64,000 nucleotides of DNA, from assembly GCF_001687105.1 (NCBI RefSeq), contig NZ_CP014596.1, positions 737,501-801,500 on the forward strand, in the 5' to 3' direction. This document shows positions 35,018-44,227 of this stretch, piece by piece. The notes beneath the pieces are model-generated. The model was not told the origin of the DNA. It did no database searches and saw only the letters and a program-made list of their open reading frames with translations. Numbering within the stretch: the stretch's first letter is position 1; each line of letters begins with the position of its first letter. The position numbers and the translations under genes are program-made. This DNA is from Salipiger sp. CCB-MM3 (lineage in GTDB: Bacteria; Pseudomonadota; Alphaproteobacteria; Rhodobacterales; Rhodobacteraceae).

Positions 35018-35925
35018 TGGATCCCGTACTTCTTGTGGCCTCGATCATGGTCTCGGCGACGCCCATCCTGCTGGCGGCGATCGGCGAGATGGTGGTCGAG
35101 AAGGCCGGTGTTCTGAACCTCGGGGTCGAGGGCATGATGATCACCGGCGCGGTGATCGGCTTTGCCGTGGCGGTGAGCACCGGCTCGCCGGTGCTGGGCT
35201 TTGCCGGCGCGGCTTTGGGCGCGGCGGTGCTGTCGCTGAGTTTCGGGTTTCTGACCCAATATCTTCTGTCCAATCAGGTGGCGACGGGCCTTGGGCTGAC
35301 GCTGGTGGGGCTGGGGCTGTCGGCCCTCGTTGGCGCCTCCTTCGAAGGGGTGCGCGCGCCGGGGCCGGGCAAACTGTGGATCCCCGGACTGGCCGAGATC
35401 CCGGTGCTGGGGCCGATGCTGTTCCGCCATGACTTCATGGTCTACGTGAGCCTGCTGCTGGTGGCGGGCGTCTGGGCGTTCCTGAAATACACCCGCGCCG
35501 GGCTGATCCTGCGCGCGGTGGGCGAGGATCACGAAAGCGCCCATGCGCTTGGCTACAAGGTGGTGCGGGTGCGCATGGCGGCGATCTTCTTCGGCGGTGC
35601 CTGTGCCGGGCTCGGCGGCGCCTATGTCAGTCTCGTGCGCGTGCCGCAGTGGACCGAAGGCATGACCGCGGGCGCGGGCTGGATCGCGCTGGCAATCGTC
35701 GTCTTTGCCAGCTGGCGCCCGCTCGGGGTGCTGATCGGCGCCTATCTCTTTGGCGGGGTCACCGTGCTGCAGCTGAACCTTCAGGCGGCGGGCACCAATG
35801 TGCCGGTCGAGCTGCTGTCGATGTCGCCCTATCTGATCACCATCATCGTGCTGGTCGTCATCTCGGCCCGCGGGGTGCATGGCGCGCCCGGATCGCTGGG
35901 GCGCTCTTTCCACGCCTCCGCGTGA
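35017..35925 (+). CDS. ABC transporter permease, BMP-type nucleoside/purine importer (second)
   Basis: This 302-residue permease is paired with the preceding one. It has ILLAAIGEMVVEKAGVLNLGVEGMM near the N-terminus, LTLVGLGLSALVG, and GEDHESAHALGYKVVRVRMAAI in a cytoplasmic loop, typical of YufQ/NupQ-like proteins. About eight membrane helices are visible. Start and stop neighbours show it belongs to one operon with the ATPase and the binding protein. Confidence 0.92.
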   Translation: MDPVLLVASIMVSATPILLAAIGEMVVEKAGVLNLGVEGMMITGAVIGFAVAVSTGSPVLGFAGAALGAAVLSLSFGFLTQYLLSNQVATGLGLTLVGLGLSALVGASFEGVRAPGPGKLWIPGLAEIPVLGPMLFRHDFMVYVSLLLVAGVWAFLKYTRAGLILRAVGEDHESAHALGYKVVRVRMAAIFFGGACAGLGGAYVSLVRVPQWTEGMTAGAGWIALAIVVFASWRPLGVLIGAYLFGGVTVLQLNLQAAGTNVPVELLSMSPYLITIIVLVVISARGVHGAPGSLGRSFHASA

Positions 35926-35997
35926 GCGGGGCACAGGCCTGATCCGGGCAAACCGGACGGTATTGAATACAGTTTGAACTCAGGGAGACTGAACAGA

Positions 35998-37071
35998 ATG
36001 AAACGCAGAACGCTTCTTGCCTCGGCCGCCGTTGGCCTTGCTCTTGCAGCCGCCCCGGCCTTTGCGCAGGACGTGCCGAAGATCGGCTTTGTCTACGTCG
36101 GTCCGGTGAACGACGGCGGCTGGTCGCAGCACCACCATGAATCCGCGATGAAGATGAAAGAGCACTTCGGCGATCAGATCGAACTGATCGAGCAGGAGAG
36201 CGTGCCCGAGGGGGCCGACGCCGAGCGCGTGCTGACCCAGATGGCGCTGTCGGGCGCGGACCTGATCTTCACCACCTCGTTCGGCTACATGGACCCGACG
36301 ATCAACGTCGCGGCGAAATTCCCGGACGTGAAGTTCGAGCATGCCACCGGCTATAAGACCGCTGACAACGTCTCGGCCTATTCGGCGCGCTTCTATGAGG
36401 GCCGTGCGGTCACCGGCTATCTTGCTGGCGCGATGACCAAGTCGAACAAGATCGGCTACATCGGCTCCTTCCCGATCCCCGAAGTGATCCGCGGCATCAA
36501 CTCGTCGTTCCTGCACGCCAAGAAGGCCAACCCGGACGTCGAGATGTCGGTGGTCTGGCTGTCGACCTGGTTCGACCCGGCGAAAGAGGCGGATGCGACG
36601 CAGGCGCTGCTCGATCAGGGCGTCGACGTGGTGCTGGCGCACACCGACAGCACCGCGCCGCTGTCGGTGCTGGAGAAGGCTGGCGGCTACGGCTTCGGTC
36701 AGGCGGCGGACATGTATGATTACGCCCCCGAGCCGCGGCTGTCGTCGATCATCGACGATTGGGCGCCCTACTACATCGACCGCGTGCAGGCGATCGTCGA
36801 TGGCACATGGGAGAGCCACAACGTCTGGCAGGGCATTGGTGACGGCATGGTCGGCATCGGCGAGATCACCGGCCCGGTGCCGGAGGACGTGAAAGCCACC
36901 GCCGAGAAGATGAAGGCCGATATCGCGGCGGGCGACTACCACCCGTTCACCGGCCCGATCAACAAGCAGGACGGCTCGGCCTGGCTGGCCGAAGGCGAAG
37001 TGGCCGACGACGGTGTGCTCGCGGGCATGGATTTCTACGTCGAAGGTCTGACCGGCGAGATCCCGAACTGA
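35998..37071 (+). CDS. BMP-family substrate-binding protein (purine/nucleoside importer)
   Basis: This 357-residue periplasmic binding protein is of the basic membrane protein (PnrA-like) family. It has a signal peptide (KRRTLLASAAVGLALAAAPAFAQ) and no lipobox. Mature part: KIGFVYVGPVNDGGWSQHHHESA, DLIFTTSFGYMDP, KIGYIGSFPIPEVIRGINSF-like block, and VLAHTDSTAPL. BMP proteins bind nucleosides or related purines, which fits the xdh genes upstream. The start at 35998 has AGGGAGA upstream. A strong terminator follows, so it ends the operon. Confidence 0.93.
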   Translation: MKRRTLLASAAVGLALAAAPAFAQDVPKIGFVYVGPVNDGGWSQHHHESAMKMKEHFGDQIELIEQESVPEGADAERVLTQMALSGADLIFTTSFGYMDPTINVAAKFPDVKFEHATGYKTADNVSAYSARFYEGRAVTGYLAGAMTKSNKIGYIGSFPIPEVIRGINSSFLHAKKANPDVEMSVVWLSTWFDPAKEADATQALLDQGVDVVLAHTDSTAPLSVLEKAGGYGFGQAADMYDYAPEPRLSSIIDDWAPYYIDRVQAIVDGTWESHNVWQGIGDGMVGIGEITGPVPEDVKATAEKMKADIAAGDYHPFTGPINKQDGSAWLAEGEVADDGVLAGMDFYVEGLTGEIPN

Positions 37072-37094
37072 TCGCCGCCGCGACGTGAGCAGTG

Positions 37095-37129
37095 CGCCGC
37101 CGGGAGCTTCTCCTGGCGGCGTTTTCTTT
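37095..37129 (+). terminator. Rho-independent terminator after the BMP transporter operon
   Basis: CGCCGCCGGGA (37095-37105) pairs with TCCTGGCGGCG (37111-37121), with one G-U pair and a 5-base loop, and is followed by TTTTCTTT. It lies 24 bases after the binding-protein stop. Confidence 0.88.
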
Positions 37130-37162
37130 GGGCGCCTGCGGGATGGATGCTTCATTGTTCCT

Positions 37163-37238
37163 CAAATACGCCCCGACGTTTACCCGGCGCGGCGCTGTCG
37201 GCTGCCTCCGGCGGGCGTATTTGGAAAGAGAAGAAGGG
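37163..37238. repeat. Dispersed palindromic repeat upstream of the ydcF-like gene
   Basis: CAAATACGCCC (37163-37173) and GGGCGTATTTG (37213-37223) are perfect complements, and GCCTCCGGCGGGCGTATTTG continues into GAAAGAGAAGAAG. This matches the modules at 2220-2238 and 33809-33831. The AAGAAGGGA at its right edge sits where the next gene's ribosome site should be. Confidence 0.8.
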
Positions 37239-37245
37239 ACCTGAG

Positions 37246-37749
37246 ATGGCGGCGCAGCAAGGCGCACCGCGCGTGGCGCTGGTGCTGGGGGCAGCGGTCT
37301 GGGCCGGGGGCCGGCCTTCGCCGACGCTGGAGCGGCGGGCGCTGCATGCCGCGCGGCTCTGGCGGGCAGGGGAGGTTTCGCTGGTGCTCGCCTCGGGCGG
37401 GCTCGGGCGGCATGGCCCCTCGGAGGCCGAGGTGATCGCAAGGCTCTGCCGGGAAGCGGGGGTGCCGGATGCGGCGATCTGCCTTGAGGCGCGGTCAACC
37501 AGCACCGAGGAGAACCTGCGTTTCTCGATGCCGCTGCTGCGGCAGATGGGGGCAGGGGAGGTGGTGCTTGTCACCGATGGGTTTCACGCGCCGCGCGCGC
37601 GGCTGGCGGCGCGGCGGCTGGGTCTGGCGCGGCAGGTTGGAGGGCTGCGCAGCGCCTCGCCAAAGGTGGCGCTGTCGGGGCGGCGGATCCGCGCCGGTCT
37701 GCGCGAAGTGCCCGCTTATCTGTGGTACGCGCTGACGCTGCGGGCGTGA
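37246..37749 (+). CDS. YdcF-like DUF218 protein
   Basis: This 167-residue DUF218 protein has the family blocks VALVLGAAVWAGG, ASGGLGRHGPSEAEVIA, LEARSTSTEENLRFS and LVTDGFHAPRA. Family members bind nucleotides or act in cell-envelope metabolism, without a settled activity. There is no membrane anchor, in contrast to many DUF218 proteins. The start at 37246 uses AAGAAGGGA, which belongs to the upstream dispersed repeat. The gene ends 3 bases before the convergent DUF1489 gene stop. Confidence 0.85.
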   Translation: MAAQQGAPRVALVLGAAVWAGGRPSPTLERRALHAARLWRAGEVSLVLASGGLGRHGPSEAEVIARLCREAGVPDAAICLEARSTSTEENLRFSMPLLRQMGAGEVVLVTDGFHAPRARLAARRLGLARQVGGLRSASPKVALSGRRIRAGLREVPAYLWYALTLRA

Positions 37750-37752
37750 GCC

Positions 37753-38184
37753 TCAGAGAATCCCGATCTCGGCCAACGCGCCAGCCAGTTCCGGCGGCAG
37801 CTCGTCGTCATCGGGGCGCGACTCGGTCAGATCGGGCGGCGCATCCTCGGGCGAGAGGTAGCGCCAGCCCTGAAATGGCCGGCGCGGCGCCGCGGCGACG
37901 CGGTGGATCTGCGGGTCGAGCACCAGCGCGCAATGCCGGGTGCCGTCGCTGCCGGTCACCTCGTCGAGCCGCAGAACGCGCTGGCGGCATTGGATCATCC
38001 GCTTGAAAACCCAGTAGATCGAGCCACCGTTCAGCAGCTCGGCCTCGCGCTTGGGCCACATGCGGGTGACATGGCAGGGCAGGCCGTCGGCGGTCTGCGC
38101 CGCGCGGCCCGATTGCCAGGCCGCCAGCGTCTTGACGCTTTCGGTGCCGACGCTGAGCTTGATGAGATGGATATGCTGAGCCAC
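37753..38184 (-). CDS. DUF1489 family protein
   Basis: This 143-residue protein is of the alphaproteobacterial DUF1489 family: HIHLIKLSVGTESVKTLAAWQ, HVTRMWPKREAELLNGGSIYWVFK, LVLDPQIHRVAAAPRRPFQGWRYL. The GTG at 38184 is preferred since family members begin just before the xxHLIKL strand and GTGGGG precedes it. The frame is open to 38307, but those codons overlap the likely nrdJ promoter. The function is unknown. Confidence 0.85.
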   Translation of the reverse strand: MAQHIHLIKLSVGTESVKTLAAWQSGRAAQTADGLPCHVTRMWPKREAELLNGGSIYWVFKRMIQCRQRVLRLDEVTGSDGTRHCALVLDPQIHRVAAAPRRPFQGWRYLSPEDAPPDLTESRPDDDELPPELAGALAEIGIL

Positions 38185-38212
38185 GCAGTGCCCCACGGAG
38201 TCGTGAAAAAGA

Positions 38213-38228
38213 TGGATATATATTGTAG
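38213..38228. promoter_or_regulatory. Possible single NrdR box upstream of nrdJ
   Basis: The core ATATATATTG (38216-38225) agrees at nine of ten positions with the NrdR core CwAtATaTwG. NrdR represses ribonucleotide reductase genes and normally binds two boxes about 31 bases apart; I do not see a second one, so the call is weak. Confidence 0.3.
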
Positions 38229-38406
38229 CCTTTGCGAGAGGAGCTTCAAGCAGTGGTAGGACTGCCGTGAAAAAACGTGTATCCTTACGTATCATGCGTT
38301 CTTGCATCGGCTGGGCGCTGGCGATAGTCCCTCCGGCCTGCCACCTGCTGCGCGACTCTGCCGCCGCGCCTCACCATCCGACGAGCCAACAAGGAAGTCT
38401 GCTGCC

Positions 38407-40695
38407 ATGACTCGCTTTGCCGCCCCCATCGCCGAACAGATCTGGGACATGAAATACCGCTTCAAGGAAGCGGACGGGACCCCGATCGACCAAAGCGTCG
38501 AGGACAGCTGGCGCCGCATCGCGCGCGCGCTCGCCTCGGTCGAGACGGATGCGGACGCATGGGAAGCGAAATTCTACGGCGCGCTCGAGGACTTCCAGTA
38601 TCTGCCCGCCGGCCGGATCACCGCTGGCGCCGGCACCGCGCGCTCGGTGACGCTGTTCAACTGCTTCGTCATGGGCACGATCCCCGACAGCATGTCGGGC
38701 ATTTTCGACATGCTGAAAGAGGCCGCGCTGACCATGCAGCAGGGCGGTGGCATCGGCTATGATTTCTCGACCATCCGCCCCAAGGGCGCGCATGTGGCGG
38801 GCGTGGCCGCCGACGCCTCGGGGCCGCTGTCGTTCATGGATGTCTGGGACGCCATGTGCCGCACGATTATGTCGGCGGGCTCGCGCCGGGGCGCGATGAT
38901 GGCCACCATGCGCTGCGACCATCCGGATGTGGAGCAGTTCATCTCGGCAAAGGCCGACAGCGCGCGGCTGCGCATGTTCAACCTGTCGGTGCTGGTCACA
39001 GACCCCTTCATGGAAGCGGTGAAGGCGGACGGCTCGTGGGACCTGCAGTTCGATGGCAAGGTCTACCACACGGTCAAGGCGCGCGACCTGTGGAACAAGA
39101 TCATGAAGGCCACCTATGATTACGCCGAGCCGGGCGTGATCTTCATCGACCGGATCAACAAGGCCAACAACCTCAGCTACATCGAGCAGATCGCCGCGAC
39201 CAACCCCTGCGGCGAGCAGCCGCTGCCGCCCTATGGCGCCTGCCTGCTGGGCTCGATCAACCTCGCGCGGCTGGTGGACACGCCGTTCGAGACCGGCGCG
39301 GAGATCCCCGAGGCAAAGCTCGACGAGCTGGTGGCCCTCGCGGTGCGCATGATGGACAACGTCGTGGATGCCTCGAACTTCCCGCTGCCGCAGCAGGCCG
39401 AGGAAGCGCAGAACAAGCGCCGCATCGGCCTTGGCGTCACCGGCCTTGCCGACGCGCTGCTGATGATGGGCCTGCGCTACGGCTCGGAAGAGGCGGCGGC
39501 GCAGACCGAAAGCTGGCTCAAGCGCATCGCGCGGGCGTCCTATCTGGCCTCGGTCGAGCTGGCCAAGGAGAAGGGCGCTTTCCCGCTCTTCGATGCCGAG
39601 AAGTTCCTCGCTTCGGGCAATATGGAGCAGATGGACGATGACGTGCGCGAGGCGATCCGCACCCATGGCATCCGCAACGCGCTGCTGACCTCGATCGCGC
39701 CCACCGGCACCATCTCGCTCTACGCCGGCAACGTGTCGTCGGGGATCGAGCCGGTGTTCGCCTATGCCTACACCCGCAAGGTGCTGCAGAAGGACGGCAC
39801 CCGGACCGAGGAAGAAGTGGTCGATTACGCGGTGCAGATGTGGCGCGACAAGTTTGGCGACGCTGAACTGCCCGACTATTTCGTCAACGCCCAGACCCTG
39901 GCCCCGCTCGAGCATGTGCGCATGCAGGCGGCGGCGCAGAAATGGATCGACAGCTCGATCTCCAAGACGATCAACTGCCCCGAGGATATCTCCTTCGAAG
40001 GCTTCAAGGACGTCTATATGGAGGCCTATGAGACCGGCTGTAAGGGCTGCACCACCTACCGTCCGAACGACGTGACCGGCTCGGTGCTGTCGGTGTCAGA
40101 AAGCGCCGACAAGACCCCCGCCGAGAGCCCCTCGGTGGCCACGGAAACCGATGAGGCCGGGGCCGAGGTGGTCTATATGTCCGAGCCGCTGGACCGTCCG
40201 CAGTCGCTCGAAGGGCACACCTACAAGCTCAAATGGCCCGACAGCGAGCATGCCATTTACCTCACGATCAACGACATCATCGTCGGCGGCCACCGCCGCC
40301 CGTTCGAGGTCTTCATCAACTCCAAGAACATGGAGCACTATGCCTGGACCGTGGCGCTGACGCGGATGATCTCGGCGGTGTTCCGGCGCGGCGGCGATGT
40401 CTCCTTCGTGGTCGAGGAGCTGAAAGCGGTGTTCGATCCGCGCGGCGGCGCCTGGGTTCAGGGCAAATACATCCCCTCGATCCTTGCGGCGATTGGCGGG
40501 GTGATCGAGAAGCACCTGATCGCCACGGGCTTCCTCGAAGGCGAGGGCAAGGGCCTGAAGGCGGATCCCACGGCCAAGGTCGTCGGCCTCGACGCGCCCC
40601 GCGGCAAAGCCTGCCCCTCCTGCGGCCAGTTCTCGATGATGATGGTCGAAGGCTGCATGACCTGCTCCAGCTGCGGGCATTCCAAGTGCGGGTGA
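38407..40695 (+). CDS. nrdJ: Adenosylcobalamin-dependent (class II) ribonucleotide reductase
   Basis: NrdJ (762 residues) makes deoxyribonucleotides with adenosylcobalamin and without oxygen dependence. Conserved parts: PAGRITAGAGTARSVTLFNCFVMG, QQGGGIGYDFSTIRPKGA, ATNPCGEQPLPPYGACLLGSINL with active-site cysteines, and ALLTSIAPTGTISLYAGNVSSGIEP. The C-terminus carries a zinc-ribbon-like CPSCGQ...CMTCSSCGHSKCG with the redox cysteines. The ATG at 38407 has AAGGAAG upstream; the frame opens at 38302 without family support. A terminator follows at 40812. Confidence 0.97.
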   Translation: MTRFAAPIAEQIWDMKYRFKEADGTPIDQSVEDSWRRIARALASVETDADAWEAKFYGALEDFQYLPAGRITAGAGTARSVTLFNCFVMGTIPDSMSGIFDMLKEAALTMQQGGGIGYDFSTIRPKGAHVAGVAADASGPLSFMDVWDAMCRTIMSAGSRRGAMMATMRCDHPDVEQFISAKADSARLRMFNLSVLVTDPFMEAVKADGSWDLQFDGKVYHTVKARDLWNKIMKATYDYAEPGVIFIDRINKANNLSYIEQIAATNPCGEQPLPPYGACLLGSINLARLVDTPFETGAEIPEAKLDELVALAVRMMDNVVDASNFPLPQQAEEAQNKRRIGLGVTGLADALLMMGLRYGSEEAAAQTESWLKRIARASYLASVELAKEKGAFPLFDAEKFLASGNMEQMDDDVREAIRTHGIRNALLTSIAPTGTISLYAGNVSSGIEPVFAYAYTRKVLQKDGTRTEEEVVDYAVQMWRDKFGDAELPDYFVNAQTLAPLEHVRMQAAAQKWIDSSISKTINCPEDISFEGFKDVYMEAYETGCKGCTTYRPNDVTGSVLSVSESADKTPAESPSVATETDEAGAEVVYMSEPLDRPQSLEGHTYKLKWPDSEHAIYLTINDIIVGGHRRPFEVFINSKNMEHYAWTVALTRMISAVFRRGGDVSFVVEELKAVFDPRGGAWVQGKYIPSILAAIGGVIEKHLIATGFLEGEGKGLKADPTAKVVGLDAPRGKACPSCGQFSMMMVEGCMTCSSCGHSKCG

Positions 40696-40811
40696 GATCG
40701 GCGGTTTCGCTTATTGTTTATCGTCCGACATCGGGATTACGTCTTTGCGACAAAAACCGGGTTTTTAAACCGGAGCGAGGTTCAAGGCAGTCTTCTGGCT
40801 GGAGGGTGAAG

Positions 40812-40846
40812 AAAGGGCGGTGCCGTGAGGCACCGCCCTTTTCTTT
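40812..40846. terminator. Bidirectional rho-independent terminator between nrdJ and tniQ
   Basis: AAAGGGCGGTGCC (40812-40824) and its exact complement (40829-40841) enclose a GTGA loop. On the plus strand TTTTCTTTC overlaps and follows; on the minus strand TTTCTTC follows. It can end both nrdJ and the convergent tniQ-like gene, and marks the left limit of the accessory island. Confidence 0.92.
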
Positions 40847-40866
40847 CGAGAAGCTGGCCCGCTTGG

Positions 40867-42702
40867 TCAGTCCGCAAGCGCCGCTTCAACGTCCTTCTTG
40901 AGGTAAACGTGACCGTAGTCAAAACCATCCGGGCTAAAAGGGGTGACACCTGCCGCACGCAGCCTGTGGGACAATGACTGCCAGGTGGTCCCTTTCGCCC
41001 GGGAGAGGATCCTAAGGGTGGTGAAGCGGAGGTAGAAGGCAGCAGCGTCCTCAGTGCCAATGAACCGCTGCATCGCGCCGGTCCGGGGATTACGCATCTC
41101 AGTTGTGGGCACGTGCCCTTGACGCACCAGTCTGTTCAGGTAGACCGGGTTGCCCAGTCCGACCGTCTTAGTGAACATTTCCAGCGACATGGCCGACGGT
41201 GTCTCTTGGGCAAGGGCCTGAGCAACTTCATCGTGGTAGACGTGGATCGACGCGTATCCATCAAACTGCGCGTTGCGCGCTACCCGCTGAATTCTGCCGT
41301 CCCAAATTGCGCGGATGATATCGGCCGGACGTAGCTTCAGGCGCTGCGCCGACTTTGCGATGCTTTCCCAACCATGCTGGGCCTGCTGAATGGTTTCGGC
41401 CCCGATCAACAGGCGGTCCATGAAGGCCCTTCCTTCACGCGGATCCCAGACGTGCTTGGTATCTGCGTCCACCAGAGAGGGCTGCAAAATGCCGTCTTCA
41501 ACCAAAAGGTTGAACTGGGAACGCCCGATATCAAAGGCATCGAAAAATTCTTTCGCGGACGTCAAGTTGATCAGAGATGCAAGCATCGGCCTCGCGGCTT
41601 CGGCCTCGAAGACAGCCCATGCGTCCGGCAAACTGGCATCGATCATGGAAGATGCCTCGAGCAACTTGCGCAGACGGCGGGAATCGATCCCGGTCTCCTC
41701 GGCTGCAGTTCGCACCGAATGCAGCTTCCGCACCGTCACAGCTGTTCCAAGTAATTCGTCTCCAGGCCCTAAAGGCCAGCTTTCTCGAAGGTGCTGCGCG
41801 AAGACTTCTCGATATGGCGCGAAATCTGGATCATCAACGTAATCGTATGCCAGGCCATCGTAGAGCGAGGGGAACACGGCCTTCGGGCCACGGCGCGGTT
41901 CGGCGCAGTGGTTCAATTTCTGTAGCTCCCTGCGAATTGCCTGCGCGCCGTGTCGCGCAACATCGAAGCCGGATTGATAGCAGGCCCACACCGAGCCAGG
42001 TGCGATTTGCGAAGCGTTGATGCCTTGAAGTCGCAGGAGCGCGGTACCTAGAAGCCGGCAGAAAACGGATGCCGCATGCAGGGGGTGGTCATCCAGCCAC
42101 GTTTTTTCGTGAGGGCCGCCGGTCAGTCTTTGATCGAACCAGATCTCGAAGTCAGTCGCTTCGCGTTCATCACCGCCGAGACTCTCGTCCATTACGCGAT
42201 CGGCAATCAGGCGAAACTGTGTTGATGTGTCGTAGCGCTGTGTCTGTTCAGAGACCTTCCACAAGACGACCAATTCGCGTTCGTGACGCAGGCAAAGGCT
42301 GACATGGTGGATCAGCCAGTGGGACCGGAATGTCATCGCTCGATGCGACGGTAGGGTTGAGCCTTCAATGTCTTCGCGAAGGCAGCAAGGGCAACCCCGC
42401 ACTTCGGACGTCAGTAACGGACGCACAGGGAAGAGATGGTCCCGAATGCTGCGCTTGGCCGATCCAACAATCTTGGGTGTCCACTCGCGGAAAACTCCGC
42501 CCGGCTGCCCACAAAGGTGGCCGAGAGCCTCCAGACTCGACTGCTCACCCTTAAGCACGGCGGTAAAGGGAATCTCGACATCGCGGCCGAAATCAGCTGC
42601 GGAGACGCCCCCTACCGCTGCTAGTCGAGACATCGCGGCAAAAGCAGGCTCCCGGTCGCGGAGCGTGGTGTGAAGTGGAGATCGGAACTGCGGAGTTGTC
42701 AT
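40867..42702 (-). CDS. tniQ: TniQ-family transposition protein
   Basis: The protein (611 residues) begins with a TniQ-like domain. A zinc site is formed by Cys104/Cys107 (GCPCCLRE) and Cys137/His140 (SLCLRHE), with the family HWLIHHVSLCLRH block between. The remaining 450 residues are helical with HTH-like segments (TAAEETGIDSRRLRKLLEASS; FTKTVGLGNPVYLNRLVRQG), as in TnsD-like target selectors. TniQ/TnsD proteins choose the target site for Tn7-like elements. It points out of the island on its left side, far from tnsAB. No TnsC ATPase gene is adjacent. Confidence 0.75.
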   Translation of the reverse strand: MTTPQFRSPLHTTLRDREPAFAAMSRLAAVGGVSAADFGRDVEIPFTAVLKGEQSSLEALGHLCGQPGGVFREWTPKIVGSAKRSIRDHLFPVRPLLTSEVRGCPCCLREDIEGSTLPSHRAMTFRSHWLIHHVSLCLRHERELVVLWKVSEQTQRYDTSTQFRLIADRVMDESLGGDEREATDFEIWFDQRLTGGPHEKTWLDDHPLHAASVFCRLLGTALLRLQGINASQIAPGSVWACYQSGFDVARHGAQAIRRELQKLNHCAEPRRGPKAVFPSLYDGLAYDYVDDPDFAPYREVFAQHLRESWPLGPGDELLGTAVTVRKLHSVRTAAEETGIDSRRLRKLLEASSMIDASLPDAWAVFEAEAARPMLASLINLTSAKEFFDAFDIGRSQFNLLVEDGILQPSLVDADTKHVWDPREGRAFMDRLLIGAETIQQAQHGWESIAKSAQRLKLRPADIIRAIWDGRIQRVARNAQFDGYASIHVYHDEVAQALAQETPSAMSLEMFTKTVGLGNPVYLNRLVRQGHVPTTEMRNPRTGAMQRFIGTEDAAAFYLRFTTLRILSRAKGTTWQSLSHRLRAAGVTPFSPDGFDYGHVYLKKDVEAALAD

Positions 42703-43195
42703 GCAGGTCAGGTATGAGCCGGGACTTCATCTGTCAAAGGTTCAGGATGTACCCCATGCCAAGAAGAGCCGAGGAGGATTCACTGGCGGCCTCTGAGCCG
42801 GGCGGAAAAGGATGCTTGAGCGCCCAAATAGCTCCACGCTTCATCGAGTTGTCCGGCCGCTGGGCGGGAAACACGAGCTCGCGACAACCGCGAAACCACC
42901 CGACGGCTTTTGCGACAGCGGACATTCACAGCGGAGCCAGCCAAATCGACCTTACTGTGCCAGGCTTTCAGGGCAGCTTGCGGCCCTATGCCGACCTTCA
43001 CGCCAGGCGCGGCGTAAAGCTATCCCTGCCCTTAGCTGCCGTTCGTGCCTAGGTCTGCGGATGTCCAGAGGCGACCTTCGTACAGATCGCCGCGTCCAGC
43101 AAAGTAAGCACTTCGCTGCCTTGAGCATCTCGGGATGCAAGGGTAGACGTTTCGCCTGGTCGACCTGCCCCTGCTCTGCGCCCCGAGCAAACAAG
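42703..43195. other. Island gap between tniQ and the HEPN-like gene
   Basis: These 493 bases hold no frame I can support. Frames of 60-160 codons exist on both strands but their translations are low in hydrophobics, rich in Arg/Ser/Pro and lack ribosome sites. It may hold the tniQ promoter and degraded sequence. Confidence 0.35.
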
Positions 43196-43798
43196 TTAGG
43201 AGCGCGTCTCCTCGTACGAGGACATGATATTTTGGTAAGTTTCCCAAGCTTCCTCATCGTCGCCAAGTACAACTTGCTCCAACACTCCCAACAACATGAG
43301 TGAACCGGGTATTACATGATCCTCGTCGAATTCTCGGCCCATTAGGTGTGGATCGGTTGCCAGCTCGACGTTTATAATCCACCACCTGTCAATTTTGGCG
43401 ATAAGTGCCACTAACTTAGGAAAATACTCCTCAAAATCGTGTTTCAGCGTGCCACTGAGAACATTGCGGAGTTCATGGGCAAGGCGGTTCCGCTCTTCCG
43501 TCAATTCCCGAATTGTAGTCTCATCCTGTTCGTCAATAGCGCTACTTTGGCGAAGCCAAGCGATGCTCGCACGCAGCGGATCATTCTTTCCTTTAGGGTC
43601 TAGGGATAAGACTTTCTCACGGTAGGCCTGGCTCGGCTTCCAGCCATCCACAGCAGTCCATGTGTTTGAGTAGAAGTCGTGGGTCCGGTCTTTGATAGCG
43701 CTTAACAGCATTTCATGCGCTACAAGGAACAAGCCGGTGTGCAAAAAACGGGTACGAAGTACACTTGGATTCAGAAAATCTGCCCACTCGTTTGCCAT
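43196..43798 (-). CDS. HEPN-like protein, putative RNase of a defence system
   Basis: This protein of 200 residues (212 if begun at 43834) is helical throughout. It contains EER103NRLAH108EL, which is the RxxxxH motif that forms the active site in HEPN ribonucleases. I do not recognise the exact family; AbiU2-like or DUF-type HEPN proteins are possible. The start at MANEW (43798) is a guess without a clear ribosome site. It lies downstream of and in the same direction as darG-darT, separated by about 430 bases. GC is lower than in the core genes, which fits transfer. Confidence 0.6.
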   Translation of the reverse strand: MANEWADFLNPSVLRTRFLHTGLFLVAHEMLLSAIKDRTHDFYSNTWTAVDGWKPSQAYREKVLSLDPKGKNDPLRASIAWLRQSSAIDEQDETTIRELTEERNRLAHELRNVLSGTLKHDFEEYFPKLVALIAKIDRWWIINVELATDPHLMGREFDEDHVIPGSLMLLGVLEQVVLGDDEEAWETYQNIMSSYEETRS

Positions 43799-44227
43799 TC
43801 GAAGAATGCTAGCTTGGCTTCGCGAGGCAATCAACCCATATCAAGCAAACACTGAAACGTTTGGCAAAGCTATCGCTGTGCTCGAAGCCGGCAGATAAGC
43901 GCCAGTCGCCCTAAGCCGACGGATGCTGAAGGTCCGATACGCGCCCGGGCCCAGTCTGGAGTAAGCGGAAAGGCAATGCGGCGCGGCCCGACGTCAAGCC
44001 TGAAGTAAATTTGAAAGCAAGCCGACATTCGACACCGAAGAAAGAGCGCTGTCCGAGTTCCTCAATTTCGGTCATCGCCTTATCGGCGTATATGTCTAAA
44101 CCGGGGAAGTTGGTAAGGAGCCAACGACGGTTTTCTGATATATTTGCCGGCATGCGCGTATCGATAGATGCCAAAGCTAGACCGACGTAAGGTCCGGCGG
44201 AAGGTGATGTTTTAGCTAAAGGCTTCC
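43799..44227. other. Island gap between the HEPN-like gene and darT
   Basis: A minus-strand frame of 130 codons (43911-44303) overlaps the end of darT by 76 bases. It has no ribosome site and no recognisable family, and I leave it uncalled. The rest appears non-coding and may hold a promoter for the HEPN-like gene. Confidence 0.35.

Noticed and set aside
38300..38406. Cobalamin riboswitch before the B12-dependent reductase
   Set aside because: The GC-rich leader lacks the conserved B12-box and the GGGAA-type core, so no riboswitch is called.
42703..43195. Remnant of a TnsC gene next to tniQ
   Set aside because: None of the translations in this gap contain a Walker A or B motif or an AAA+ pattern.
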